Source: Sheuella amnicola (GTDB taxonomy: Bacteria > Pseudomonadota > Gammaproteobacteria > Burkholderiales > Burkholderiaceae_B). From it: DNA of 64,000 nucleotides. The DNA is taken from contig NZ_JAAGRN010000002.1 of assembly GCF_010499255.1 (NCBI RefSeq), positions 186,001 through 250,000 on the forward strand. The letters run 5' to 3'. The notes under the pieces were generated by a model, which saw only the letters and a program-made list of their open reading frames with translations, did no database searches and was not told the origin of the DNA. A program made the position numbers and the translations under genes. This document shows, in pieces, positions 10,506-19,272 of the stretch. Within the stretch, counting starts at the first letter, position 1, and every line of letters starts with the position of its first letter.

Positions 10506-10526
10506 TTTCACTTGGAGACTCGCATC

Positions 10527-11504
10527 ATGCGTCAGTCATTTATTTGCCGCGTGATGTTCGCCGCGGCTTCGTTTTTCGCTGCAACGGCTCAAGGGCAAGA
10601 CTTTCCGGCCCGACCAATCACGATCATCGTCCCCCACTCTGCTGGCGGCACTTCGGATATTCTTGCCCGCACCATTGCCGCGGAAGCTTCCAAATCCCTG
10701 AAGCAGCAAATCATCGTCGAAAACAAAGGCGGTGCCAACGGAACAATTGCCGCAAAGCAGGTGGTTGCAGCTGCACCGGATGGATACACCCTTTTACTGG
10801 CTACGGCGAGTACGCACGGCATTAATCCATCTCTTTACTCCAATCTGCCCTACAACGCCGTCAAGGATTTCAAACCCATCACTTTGCTTGCAACCGTTCC
10901 GAATGTGCTGGTTGTGGGTCGGGCACTCAAAGACAAAGTGAACAATCTTCAAGAGCTTTTGACCTACATTCGGTCGCAGGGCGACAAAGCCAACATGAGC
11001 TCGTCGGGTGCAGGAACTCCCGGACACCTTGCTGGCGAAATGATGAAATCTGCAACTAAAGTTCAATTTACCCATGTCCCATACAAGGGCGGCAATCCTG
11101 CACAAGCAGACTTGGTGGGAGGACAAGTTGATTTCATGTTCGCGACCATTCCCGGAGCAATCGGCTTGATACACGCAGGCACGCTAAAACCCCTTGCAGT
11201 GACGTCCCCGCAGCGATCGCCTGCGTTACCTGACGTGCCCACCATGGTGGAGCAAGGCCTACCCGGCTTTCAAGCCTTGTCCTGGCATGGCATTCTTGCG
11301 CCGGCAAATACCCCCGATGCCACGGTTGCAATTTTGAACAAAGCTTTTACTGACGCCTTGCAATCGCCAGAAGTTAAAACAAGACTTGCAAAAGAAGGTG
11401 CCGCAGCAGCAGATCTGAATACCGAAGCCTTTAGAGACTTCATCGCTAAAGAGGTTTCGAACTGGTCGCAAGCCGTTAAAAATTCCGGAGCGACAGCAAA
11501 CTGA
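10527..11504 (+). CDS. Bug-family (TctC) tripartite tricarboxylate receptor
   Basis: Periplasmic substrate-binding protein of about 325 residues. A signal peptide (MRQSFICRVMFAAASFFAAT) is followed by the family hallmarks: FPARPITIIVPHSAGGTSDI, IIVENKGGANGTIAAKQV, AAPDGYTLLLAT, FTHVPYKGGNPAQADLVGG and TLKPLAVTSPQRSPALPDVPT. The ATG at 10527, eight bases after GGAGA, is preferred to a TTG at 10512. No TctA/TctB membrane partners are in the window; orphan Bug receptors are common in Burkholderiales. Its place after tcuAB suggests it binds the substrate of TcuA, for example tricarballylate or citrate. Confidence 0.9.
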   Translation: MRQSFICRVMFAAASFFAATAQGQDFPARPITIIVPHSAGGTSDILARTIAAEASKSLKQQIIVENKGGANGTIAAKQVVAAAPDGYTLLLATASTHGINPSLYSNLPYNAVKDFKPITLLATVPNVLVVGRALKDKVNNLQELLTYIRSQGDKANMSSSGAGTPGHLAGEMMKSATKVQFTHVPYKGGNPAQADLVGGQVDFMFATIPGAIGLIHAGTLKPLAVTSPQRSPALPDVPTMVEQGLPGFQALSWHGILAPANTPDATVAILNKAFTDALQSPEVKTRLAKEGAAAADLNTEAFRDFIAKEVSNWSQAVKNSGATAN

Positions 11505-11566
11505 TATTTCTTCAAGTCTTCTTCAGAATAAACAAAATCATAAAATAATCCACACTTAGGCAGCGC

Positions 11567-12790
11567 ATGAAAACCGGACCTCTTACACATATCAAAGTTT
11601 TAGATCTAAGTCGCGTATTGGCCGGCCCCTGGGCAGGACAAATATTGGCTGATCTTGGCGCAACCGTGATCAAGGTCGAACGGCCTGGGGCGGGCGATGA
11701 TACGCGTGTCTGGGGACCTCCGTTTTTAAAAGACGAACAAGGCAATGAAACGCGAGAAGCTTGTTATTTTTTAGCGGCAAATCGAGGAAAAGAATCCATC
11801 ACCGTCGATATTAGCCAACCGCAAGGACAAGACATCATTCGCAAACTTGCCGCCCAAGCGGACATTGTCCTTGAAAACTATAAGGTCGGAACGCTCGAGC
11901 GCTACAACCTTAGTTATGAAGATCTGAAAACGGTGAATCCGGCGCTCATCTATTGTTCCGTTACAGGGTTTGGCCAGTCCGGACCTCTCGCTGAACTACC
12001 CGCATATGACTTCATGATTCAGGCGATGGGTGGTTTGATGAGCGTAACGGGCGAGCGGGACGGACAACCCGGAGCCGGCCCCCAAAAGGTTGGCATGCCC
12101 ATCATGGATCTCATGACCGGCATGTGGGCGGCGGTAGGCGTACTTGCCGCACTTGCTAGACGAAACGAAACTGGTCAAGGTGAATACATCGACCTGGCCA
12201 TGCTTGACGTCATGGTTGCCACCATTGCCAACCAAGGCATGAACTATCTGGTTTCCGGCAAAACCCCTCAGCGCATGGGCAACAAACATCCGAACATTCA
12301 ACCTCAGGATGTATTTGACTGCACAGATGGAAAAATGGTGCTTGCAGTCGGTAACGATGGACAATTTGGTGGGTTTTGCAAAGCGATGGGACATCCCGAG
12401 GTTGCTCAGGACGAACGATTTGCGACTAATAGGGCCCGCGTAATCAACCTACCGGCACTAATGGAATTCGTATCGGGCGAAATCGGAAAACGCAGCCGCA
12501 AAGAGTGCATAGATGCTTTGCGCAGGCATGGCGTGCCTTGTGGTCCAATCAACACCATCCCCGAAATTCTTGCGGATCCGCAAATTGTTCATCGCAAAAT
12601 GTTGCGCTACTTGCCTCATCCCACTGCGGGCAAGGTTCCGCAAATCGTTAGTCCACTCAACTTTCAGCAAGCGCCCCTTACTTTTGAGCAAGCTCCGCCC
12701 CTCTTAGGTGCGAGTACGGAAAAAGTCCTCAAAGAAATCGGCATCACACCACAACAATATGCAGCACTGCTGGCAAGCGGCGTAGTGTAG
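11567..12790 (+). CDS. CaiB/BaiF (class III) CoA-transferase
   Basis: A family III CoA-transferase of 407 residues. It shows the N-terminal HIKVLDLSRVLAGPWAGQIL and ADLGATVIKVERPGAGDD, the NRGKESITVD segment, and the catalytic Asp in VGMPIMDLMTGMWAA. These enzymes move CoA between carboxylic acids, often from succinyl-CoA or formyl-CoA. It lies 62 nt after the Bug gene in the same direction, so it is probably part of the tcuAB cluster and may activate the substrate or product. Which acid is used cannot be told from sequence. Confidence 0.88.
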   Translation: MKTGPLTHIKVLDLSRVLAGPWAGQILADLGATVIKVERPGAGDDTRVWGPPFLKDEQGNETREACYFLAANRGKESITVDISQPQGQDIIRKLAAQADIVLENYKVGTLERYNLSYEDLKTVNPALIYCSVTGFGQSGPLAELPAYDFMIQAMGGLMSVTGERDGQPGAGPQKVGMPIMDLMTGMWAAVGVLAALARRNETGQGEYIDLAMLDVMVATIANQGMNYLVSGKTPQRMGNKHPNIQPQDVFDCTDGKMVLAVGNDGQFGGFCKAMGHPEVAQDERFATNRARVINLPALMEFVSGEIGKRSRKECIDALRRHGVPCGPINTIPEILADPQIVHRKMLRYLPHPTAGKVPQIVSPLNFQQAPLTFEQAPPLLGASTEKVLKEIGITPQQYAALLASGVV

Positions 12791-12795
12791 GCACT

Positions 12796-13752
12796 TCAAT
12801 CACGCCCAAACATTCTCTTGACGCCCAGCACCTGCTGGGCGATAAAGCTCTGGCCGTAATCGTGCCCCCCTTTTTCGGGAACCTGATCATGAATCCCGGT
12901 TGGCGGATAATCGGTTTCAAACCGCGCTGTCTTGAAGAGAATGTCCCACAGCGGAAATAAAACCGCAAAATTGTGTCCGTGCGCAGGCCCAGCTGTCGAT
13001 TCATCATAAGCGATCGAATGATGAAATCGATGGAACATGGGGCCAACAAGTAGGCGCGATCCAAGTCTGCCAAAACTGAAGCGAACGTTGGCATGGGAAA
13101 AGCTTTCCACTAGCTGAGTAAACAAGACAATCAAAACAAATTGTGCCGGTTGCACGCCAATTAATTGGGAAAGAACAATCAACAAAACATCCCGCAGGAG
13201 TCCGTCAAGCAAATGCACCCGACTATCGCTCCACATGGTCATCTGACGCTGACTGTGATGCACCGAATGCAATCCCCAGAACCATTTGTAACGATGCTGA
13301 GCGCGGTGGTAGGCATACTCGAACAAATCGAATGCCAAAAGATAAATCACCAGGCTAACCCAGGCAGTATCAGTGACACCCGGCCAAATACCATCCAGTT
13401 GAAAAGGCTCAAACCCCCATATTCTGGTCAGCCCGAAAAAACTTTCCAGAATAGGTCTCACCAGAAAGAACAAGGCTATGCGAAAGATTCCGAGTCGATA
13501 AATGACGGTATACAGGATATCAATTCGAACTTGGCGCCGATCGACAATCGGCTCAACCGGACGCCATCGTTGCAGGCTACCCACCACCACCACAAGCAGA
13601 ATGATTTGCAACACACCGATCAAAAACCACATCGTACCCGTATAGGCATCCTCGATCACGCTGCTCAGGCCCGCGTGAAAAAGAAACGGCTGAACAATAG
13701 TTTCGAAAAGCCATTGCTGTACATCATCAAAAAGATCGATCAAGCTATTCAT
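12796..13752 (-). CDS. Sterol desaturase / fatty acid hydroxylase family membrane protein
   Basis: An integral-membrane di-iron oxygenase-like protein of 318 residues. The histidine clusters of the superfamily are visible: HRAQHRYKW, HSVHHSQRQM and FHRFHHSIAYDE. About four to six hydrophobic segments precede and separate them. The substrate (a fatty acid, hopanoid or other lipid) is unknown. Its start overlaps the end of the upstream deacetylase gene by 8 nt, so the two are translationally coupled. It is convergent with the CoA-transferase gene. Confidence 0.85.
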   Translation of the reverse strand: MNSLIDLFDDVQQWLFETIVQPFLFHAGLSSVIEDAYTGTMWFLIGVLQIILLVVVVGSLQRWRPVEPIVDRRQVRIDILYTVIYRLGIFRIALFFLVRPILESFFGLTRIWGFEPFQLDGIWPGVTDTAWVSLVIYLLAFDLFEYAYHRAQHRYKWFWGLHSVHHSQRQMTMWSDSRVHLLDGLLRDVLLIVLSQLIGVQPAQFVLIVLFTQLVESFSHANVRFSFGRLGSRLLVGPMFHRFHHSIAYDESTAGPAHGHNFAVLFPLWDILFKTARFETDYPPTGIHDQVPEKGGHDYGQSFIAQQVLGVKRMFGRD

Positions 13753-14611
13753 CGTTAAGGGTTGGATAGTGGGTTAAATCAGAATCTTGAGGAATCGAGT
13801 ATTGCACTTGCCCGAAAGGTCTCTCGACAGTCGTCATACGCGCCTGAATCCAGTCGCGATAAGCAGGATGCGCTTCAAGCGTTGCGAAACAGAATCCCTT
13901 TTTCTTGAGACCCTCGATCAGCGGTTCGAGCACAGCCGGCGCCCACGGATCTTTGCGCGACCATATGCCCAGATGCGCCATCAAAATATCACCCGGGCGA
14001 ATATCACGTAATGCTCGCTCCAGCAAAACAGCATTTGGGTAACGATCACTGGATAACTCATCGCCTAAAAAACCTGCAGGTGCCCATGCTGCGTGGGCAT
14101 AACCGCAACTTGCCGCTGTTTGTAAAAGAGCGGAGGACGTCTTGCCTCCCGGCGCCCTGAATATCGGTAGCATTATGCGACCGGTCATTTCCTGAAATCG
14201 ATCAGCCACGCGCGCAAGTTCGGCACAATACTCTTGAGATGTCCATTCCCGTACACGCTTGGCATCAGGACCACTCGTCGGTCTCATTTGAAAACGACCA
14301 TTGCTCGAATCCGAGATCCAGTAAACATGATCATATGTGTGAGAGGCAAAAGCATGACCACCTTGAGCAAGTTCTTTCCACCAAGGTGCCCAAACATCAT
14401 CCAGACTTGTACCGCCGCTAAGCGTCTGCTCATTGGCCAGAAAAAATGTCGCCGGCACCTGATGACGCATCAGGACTTCGGAAACTAGGGGCGCAACCCC
14501 CATGTGGCCGGTATCGAAGGTCAGATAAACAGGTTGAGTGCATTGGGCGAAAACATTTGCCGAAAATGCGGACAAACATGCCGCCCATAAGAATCTACTG
14601 GCGGTTCGCAT
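13745..14611 (-). CDS. Exported polysaccharide deacetylase (NodB) family protein
   Basis: About 288 residues with a signal peptide (MRTASRFLWAACLSAFSANV, then FAQ). The NodB fold is recognisable: YLTFDTGHMG in place of the usual TFDDG, the metal-binding HxxxH as FASHTYDHVYW, and IFRAPGGKTSS for the RxPxG motif. The second Asp of the DD pair is Thr, so metal coordination may be altered; from memory this variant recurs in related burkholderial proteins. The open frame begins at 14650, but the signal peptide supports the ATG at 14611. It overlaps the upstream beta-propeller gene by 17 nt. Confidence 0.8.
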   Translation of the reverse strand: MRTASRFLWAACLSAFSANVFAQCTQPVYLTFDTGHMGVAPLVSEVLMRHQVPATFFLANEQTLSGGTSLDDVWAPWWKELAQGGHAFASHTYDHVYWISDSSNGRFQMRPTSGPDAKRVREWTSQEYCAELARVADRFQEMTGRIMLPIFRAPGGKTSSALLQTAASCGYAHAAWAPAGFLGDELSSDRYPNAVLLERALRDIRPGDILMAHLGIWSRKDPWAPAVLEPLIEGLKKKGFCFATLEAHPAYRDWIQARMTTVERPFGQVQYSIPQDSDLTHYPTLNDE

Positions 14612-15599
14612 GATCAAGTGACCATACCCCATGCGGCGACTTACCGACATTCACTTTCTTAACCATTTCTTTCGTATTGATGTCGATCGCCACGAGTTTG
14701 CCGGCCCAACGCGTAGTCACAAGCAACGTCTTGCCATCATTGAGCATTTCCATGCAATCAGGTCCGGCAAGTGTCTTGTACGTGTCGACGACTTTCATCG
14801 TCGTGTAGTCGATACGGCTGATCTTGTTCGAACCGCGATCACTTACGAAAACGTGTTTGCCGTCCCCCTGGGAGCGAAACGCATGCGCACCTGGATTTGT
14901 CAGAATGGTTTTGACCAGCTTGCCTTTTTCTCCGGTCACATCGAAAACCTGTACGCCGTTCTCTCCAGTCAGCCCGACAAGCAAATGCTTATCGTCCGGG
15001 GTGAGATAAACATCGGCAGGAGTCTTGCCCGTAGGAATCACCCATTTCACTGTCTGCGTCGGCAAATCAATCGCCATCAACTCATCGCTGTCCTGCACCG
15101 AGATATAAGCCGTTTTACTTTTAGTATCGATGTTGATATGGCTGGGCGTCTTGCCTGTTTGAATACGCTTGACCAACTTCAGGTCAATATCCATACCTTT
15201 ACGCTCCCAGCGATAGATATCGACGTGATTCAAGCGGTTTGCCGCCGTCACAAACCATTTCATATCGGGAGAGAAACGCAAATGATAAGGATCGGCGATG
15301 TTGGGAATCGTCTTCTGAACCTCAGTTGTGCGAGGGTCGATCAGCGTAATTGAATTACTGGTCGCATTTGCAACCATGACGGATTGACCGTCAGGAGTGA
15401 GATACAAGTGATGCGGTTCTTTTCCGACCGGAATCCGCTTGATCTCCTTGAACGTTTTCGGATCAATGACACTGACATCGGCATTCAATGAATTCAAAAC
15501 AAAAATCGGTGACGCCGCAAAAGCTGTGGTGATCGAGAATAAACCACAGACTGAAAGAATAGCGTGAACAGCGCGTTGGATGAACTGAGTTGATTTCAA
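14595..15599 (-). CDS. Exported YncE-like beta-propeller protein (YVTN/lactonase-type repeats)
   Basis: A secreted propeller protein of about 334 residues. Repeats of the form 'xVSVIDPKTFKEIKRIPVGKE', 'HHLYLTPDGQSVMVANATS' and 'TPADVYLTPDDKHLLVGLTG' recur about every 42 residues and should form seven blades. I chose the TTG at 15599 because it gives a clean signal peptide (MKSTQFIQRAVHAILSVCGL, ending TAFAA) and follows AGGCAGG; the frame is open back to 15674. No enzymatic residues can be assigned. It heads a tightly overlapping three-gene operon with the deacetylase and the hydroxylase, suggesting envelope modification. Confidence 0.78.
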   Translation of the reverse strand: MKSTQFIQRAVHAILSVCGLFSITTAFAASPIFVLNSLNADVSVIDPKTFKEIKRIPVGKEPHHLYLTPDGQSVMVANATSNSITLIDPRTTEVQKTIPNIADPYHLRFSPDMKWFVTAANRLNHVDIYRWERKGMDIDLKLVKRIQTGKTPSHINIDTKSKTAYISVQDSDELMAIDLPTQTVKWVIPTGKTPADVYLTPDDKHLLVGLTGENGVQVFDVTGEKGKLVKTILTNPGAHAFRSQGDGKHVFVSDRGSNKISRIDYTTMKVVDTYKTLAGPDCMEMLNDGKTLLVTTRWAGKLVAIDINTKEMVKKVNVGKSPHGVWSLDHANRQ

Positions 15600-15804
15600 G
15601 ATTGCCTGCCTGAAGATATGAAAGCTGCAGCGAGCTTTTCGCACGCTCTGGAATAAGTCCTTATTTTCGCACAAACCCCTGAAAATTCCTTGATTTCGTG
15701 TTATGCGCTAACTTTAAGAGGATCGTTGCATTTTAAGGAGTGAATATCACTAAAATTAGGCAACTAAGCAGTAATTTCTTAGCATTATTCGATTAGGATT
15801 TGTC

Positions 15805-16272
15805 ATGCGCACGCTGGACCGTACCGACCTGAAAATTCTTGATGTATTGCAACGAGAGGGTCGGCTATCGATGACGGAACTTGCCGAACGCGTCAATCTT
15901 TCTGCGACACCCTGCTCCGAACGCGTTAGACGTATGGAGCGCGAAGGCGTCATCATGGGGTATTACGCGCGCGTCAATCCGGCCGCTCTCGGAAAGAATT
16001 TGTTGGTGTTCCTTGAAATCAAACTATCTTCAAAAGATGGCGACGTGTTCGAAAAGGTCAAAAAAGAGCTCGAATATGTTCCTGAAGTGATGGAGTGTCA
16101 TCTCGTTTCCGGAGATTTTGATTATCTGATCAAGGCTCGTCTGCCCGAAATGAATCGATACCGACAGTTGCTGGGGGAAATCCTCAAGCGCATGCCTGCT
16201 TCGGCAGAATCCCGCAGTTATATCGTGATGGAAGAAATCAAGGAAACGCTTTACCTTCCAGTTGACCGTTGA
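15805..16272 (+). CDS. Lrp/AsnC family transcriptional regulator
   Basis: 155 residues, Lrp-like. An N-terminal HTH (DRTDLKILDVLQREGRLSMT, ELAERVNLSATPCSERVRRM) is followed by a RAM ligand-binding domain (VPEVMECHLVSGDFDYLIKA). The upstream AT-rich region contains a CTAAG-N9-CTTAG inverted repeat at 15764-15782 that could be its own operator. It is divergent from the beta-propeller operon and its stop abuts that of the convergent MocR gene, with no bases between. The target amino acid is unknown. Confidence 0.92.
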   Translation: MRTLDRTDLKILDVLQREGRLSMTELAERVNLSATPCSERVRRMEREGVIMGYYARVNPAALGKNLLVFLEIKLSSKDGDVFEKVKKELEYVPEVMECHLVSGDFDYLIKARLPEMNRYRQLLGEILKRMPASAESRSYIVMEEIKETLYLPVDR

Positions 16273-17685
16273 TTAATTTCGCAACGTACGGACAAAATCC
16301 CATAATCGCGGATTGTCTGAAGTGCCTACATTGAAGCGGAACCAGCTCGACTCTTGATCATTCGGACGGAAGTATGATCCCGGTGCAAGCCAGATTCCGT
16401 GATTAAGTGCGCGCGTAGCGACATGAGCGCTCTGACTCGGCTCTATCGGCAGACGCCCCCACAGAAAAAGGCCAGCTCCCGGGGCGTGAAACAATTCGAC
16501 TCCAGCTTCATGCATACTAGCCGATACACGCTGATGCGCATCAGCTAGCTTGCTTTTCAAAAATGTCGCGTGCTTGTCGTAATGCCCCTCAAGCAAAATA
16601 TTGGACACGATGCGCTCGGCAACTTCAGAAGAGGTCAATCCAACAGCCATTTTTGTGCGCGCAAGTTCGGCAAGAATAATAGGGTTGGCAGCGATGTAGC
16701 CCACACGCAAAGTCGGGGCGATGGATTTTGAAAACCCCGAAATATAAATCACGCGATCAAGACTATCGAGCGAAGCCAGAATGGGGGCGCCTTCAGGAGC
16801 AAGCTCGCGATATATATCGTCTTCGATTACCCAGACTCCATATTTATGGGTCATTGAAAGCAATCGAAAAGCTGCTTCATAAGATAGCGAAGTACCGGAG
16901 GGATTTTGTAATGCCGTGTTCACAAACATCGCCTTGGGGCGTTCTTGCTTGATCACTTGCTCCAATTGATCAGGATCGTGCCCCTCGAGTGTTCGTGCAA
17001 TACCGATCACTTTTAGACCCGCCAACCTCAAAATCTGGAGTAGATTACAGTAGCAGGGGTCTTCGACCAGCACAGTATCTCCGGGTCTAAGCAAAGTGCG
17101 CACGACCAAATCAAGTGCCTGCGTTGCGCCCTGGGTCAGAAGAATATTCGAATGCTCTGCCGGGATGATATTTCGTCTCAAAATTTGCGCAACTTGGTCG
17201 CGCAACGATCCCATTCCGAACGGATGCCCATAGCCTCCAAATCGCGACCCGGGTAAACGTCCAAGCGCACGCATGGCGTGCTTTAAATCGCTTTCATCGA
17301 TCCATTCGCCCGGGATCCAGCCACAACCCGCTTTGATCGGAACCGAGTGGTCCGCGAAAACATCGGACAGTAGCCAGGCCGCATTCAACGCAGGGGCGAT
17401 CCACCTGAGTGCCTGATTCGTACTGGCGTATCTGACATCGGCGACGCGGTAGCCAGAACCTGGTCGGGACACAATCCGACCCGAGGCCACAAGTCGCTGA
17501 TACGCATCAGCCACAGTGTAAGGACTGAGCGCCTTCGCCCGGGCAAGCGCACGAACAGAAGGAAGAGGGTCTCCAGCGCGTAAAACACGATCCCTGATCG
17601 CCTGTTCGATTGCATGCATCACCTGCACCACCAAAGGCAGGCTTGCTTGACGATCACATTCGAAAGCCAGACGGGTAAGTGGCAT
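16273..17685 (-). CDS. MocR/PdxR-type regulator (GntR HTH fused to aminotransferase fold)
   Basis: 470 residues. The N-terminal winged helix of the GntR family (LRAGDPLPSVRALARAKALS, then PYTVADAYQRLVASGRIVSR) is fused to a type-I aminotransferase-like domain that binds PLP as effector. The presumed Schiff-base Lys is in YISGFSKSIAPTLRVGYIA, and Asn/Asp contacts are seen in NTALQNPSGTS and WVIEDDIYRE. The ATG at 17685 is used rather than the TTG one codon upstream. It is divergent from an omega-amino-acid aminotransferase and separated by a repeat-rich operator region. By analogy with GabR and TauR it probably controls that gene and itself. Confidence 0.92.
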   Translation of the reverse strand: MPLTRLAFECDRQASLPLVVQVMHAIEQAIRDRVLRAGDPLPSVRALARAKALSPYTVADAYQRLVASGRIVSRPGSGYRVADVRYASTNQALRWIAPALNAAWLLSDVFADHSVPIKAGCGWIPGEWIDESDLKHAMRALGRLPGSRFGGYGHPFGMGSLRDQVAQILRRNIIPAEHSNILLTQGATQALDLVVRTLLRPGDTVLVEDPCYCNLLQILRLAGLKVIGIARTLEGHDPDQLEQVIKQERPKAMFVNTALQNPSGTSLSYEAAFRLLSMTHKYGVWVIEDDIYRELAPEGAPILASLDSLDRVIYISGFSKSIAPTLRVGYIAANPIILAELARTKMAVGLTSSEVAERIVSNILLEGHYDKHATFLKSKLADAHQRVSASMHEAGVELFHAPGAGLFLWGRLPIEPSQSAHVATRALNHGIWLAPGSYFRPNDQESSWFRFNVGTSDNPRLWDFVRTLRN

Positions 17686-17700
17686 CAAAATTTCCAGCTG

Positions 17701-17782
17701 CAGTACAGTTAATTAAAAACCCAATACAGTTTGCCACAAAACACCAGTACGGTTAATCATTTTCTAGCAAAACTGTACTGGC
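17701..17782. promoter_or_regulatory. Repeated CAGTACaGTTaAT operator between mocR-type gene and aminotransferase
   Basis: The same motif occurs four times. CAGTACAGTTAAT is at 17701, AATACAGTTTG at 17723, CCAGTACGGTTAAT at 17744 and the reverse complement AAAACTGTACTGGC at 17769-17782. Three copies are direct and one is inverted. MocR/GabR-family regulators bind directly repeated sites of this kind, and the region separates the two divergent start codons. This is inference from position and repetition. Confidence 0.75.
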
Positions 17783-17840
17783 ACATTCTTTTGGCATAGG
17801 GTTACATTGAGGCATCGACCCCTTACATTGGAGCCTCGTC

Positions 17841-19187
17841 ATGAATGCCTTGACCGAAAAAGTCAGCTTGTCCACGGATTTGGACATGAGTAATTACTGG
17901 ATGCCTTTCACTGCCAATAAACAGTTCAAGGCGGCTCCCCGCCTACTGACAGGGGCAAAGGGCATGTACTACACATCCCACGATAATCGTCAAATCATTG
18001 ATGGTTGTGCCGGCCTTTGGTGTGTCAACGCCGGACACGGTCGCGAAGAAATTATCGAGGCTGTACACAAGCAAATGACCGAGATGGATTACGCGCCGTC
18101 GTTTCAGATGGGTCACCCAATGGCTTTCGAAGCAGCTAGCAAAGTAGCGGCTGTCATGCCTGCCGGTCTGGACCGCATATTCTTTGCGAACTCGGGTTCT
18201 GAGGCAGTCGACACGGCGTTAAAGATCGCGCTTGCATATCATCGTGCACGTGGCGAGGGTCAACGCACTCGTCTGATCGGTCGCGAGCGTGGATACAACG
18301 GTGTGGGCTTTGGCGGAATCTCAGTGGGGGGTATTTCTCCAAACCGCAAAGCGTTTTCCGGCAATCTGTTATCGAATGTCGACCACCTTCCTCACACTTT
18401 CAATCTCGAGCATGCCGCCTACAGCAAAGGTCAACCCGCATGGGGCGAGCATCTGGCCGACGAACTTGAGCGCATCGTCGCATTGCACGATGCTTCGACA
18501 ATCGCTGCGGTCATTGTTGAACCGGTTGCCGGGTCCACGGGTGTTCTCATTCCTCCAAAAGGATATCTGCAGCGCTTGCGCAATATTTGCACCAAATACG
18601 GCATTTTGTTGATTTTTGACGAAGTGATCACTGGCTTCGGACGCTTGGGCAAAGCAACCGCCAGCGAATACTTTGGTGTCACTCCCGACATGATCACCAT
18701 GGCTAAGGCAATCAACAATGCGGCCATTCCGATGTCGGCTGTTGCCGCCAATCACCAGATTCACGACACGATCATCAATGCCGGCCCCGGCAATGCAATC
18801 GAGTTGTTCCACGGCTATACCTACTCTGCACACCCGGCTGCGACCGCTGCTTGCGTTGCGACACAGGACATATACCGCAAGGAAGGTTTGTTCGAGCGCG
18901 CCAATAAATTGGCGCCAAAATTCGAGACCGAAATCCACAAATTGCGTGGTGAGCCGCATGTCAAAGATATTCGTAATCTGGGACTGATGGGTGCGGTTGA
19001 GTTGAATTCGCGCGATGGTGCACCGGGTGCTCGTGCATACGATGTGTTCGTGAAGTGCTACCAGAAAGGTTTAATGGCGCGCTTTACCGGCGACATTCTT
19101 GCTTTCTCGCCCCCATTGATCGTCAGCGAAGGACAAATCGAAGAAATCTTCGGGATCGTCAAGGCGGCCTTGCACGAAACAGCTTAA
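17841..19187 (+). CDS. Omega-amino acid (beta-alanine):pyruvate aminotransferase
   Basis: A class III PLP aminotransferase of 448 residues. It transfers the amino group of beta-alanine or related omega-amino acids or amines to pyruvate. Features: the N-terminal YWMPFTANKQFKAAPRLL typical of beta-alanine:pyruvate transaminases; FANSGSEAVDTALKIA for cofactor phosphate binding; LLIFDEVITGFGRLG with the PLP-pyridine Asp; and the Schiff-base Lys in MITMAKAINNAAIPMSAV. An SD-like GGAG precedes the ATG. It is divergent from, and probably controlled by, the MocR-type regulator through the operator at 17701-17782. A strong terminator follows. Confidence 0.92.
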   Translation: MNALTEKVSLSTDLDMSNYWMPFTANKQFKAAPRLLTGAKGMYYTSHDNRQIIDGCAGLWCVNAGHGREEIIEAVHKQMTEMDYAPSFQMGHPMAFEAASKVAAVMPAGLDRIFFANSGSEAVDTALKIALAYHRARGEGQRTRLIGRERGYNGVGFGGISVGGISPNRKAFSGNLLSNVDHLPHTFNLEHAAYSKGQPAWGEHLADELERIVALHDASTIAAVIVEPVAGSTGVLIPPKGYLQRLRNICTKYGILLIFDEVITGFGRLGKATASEYFGVTPDMITMAKAINNAAIPMSAVAANHQIHDTIINAGPGNAIELFHGYTYSAHPAATAACVATQDIYRKEGLFERANKLAPKFETEIHKLRGEPHVKDIRNLGLMGAVELNSRDGAPGARAYDVFVKCYQKGLMARFTGDILAFSPPLIVSEGQIEEIFGIVKAALHETA

Positions 19188-19236
19188 TTGCGGCGTGATG
19201 CGTATTCAACGCATCACAAACCAGTTACGAAAGCGG

Positions 19237-19267
19237 CCCGGGGATTTTTAAATCCCCGGGCTTTTTT
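19237..19267 (+). terminator. Intrinsic terminator after the aminotransferase gene
   Basis: CCCGGGGATTT and AAATCCCCGGG form an 11-bp perfect stem with a two-base TT spacer (in practice a slightly shorter stem with a larger loop), followed by CTTTTTT. It sits about 50 nt past the stop. Confidence 0.92.
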
Positions 19268-19272
19268 AATGA

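Noticed and set aside
13745-14611. Deacetylase as a pseudoenzyme because the DD motif is DT
   Set aside because: The HxxxH and RxPxG motifs are intact, and from memory the DTGH form recurs in related proteins, so loss of activity cannot be claimed.
14631-15353. 240-codon plus-strand open frame
   Set aside because: It is antisense to the beta-propeller gene, whose repeats and signal peptide are clear; its own composition shows no family features.
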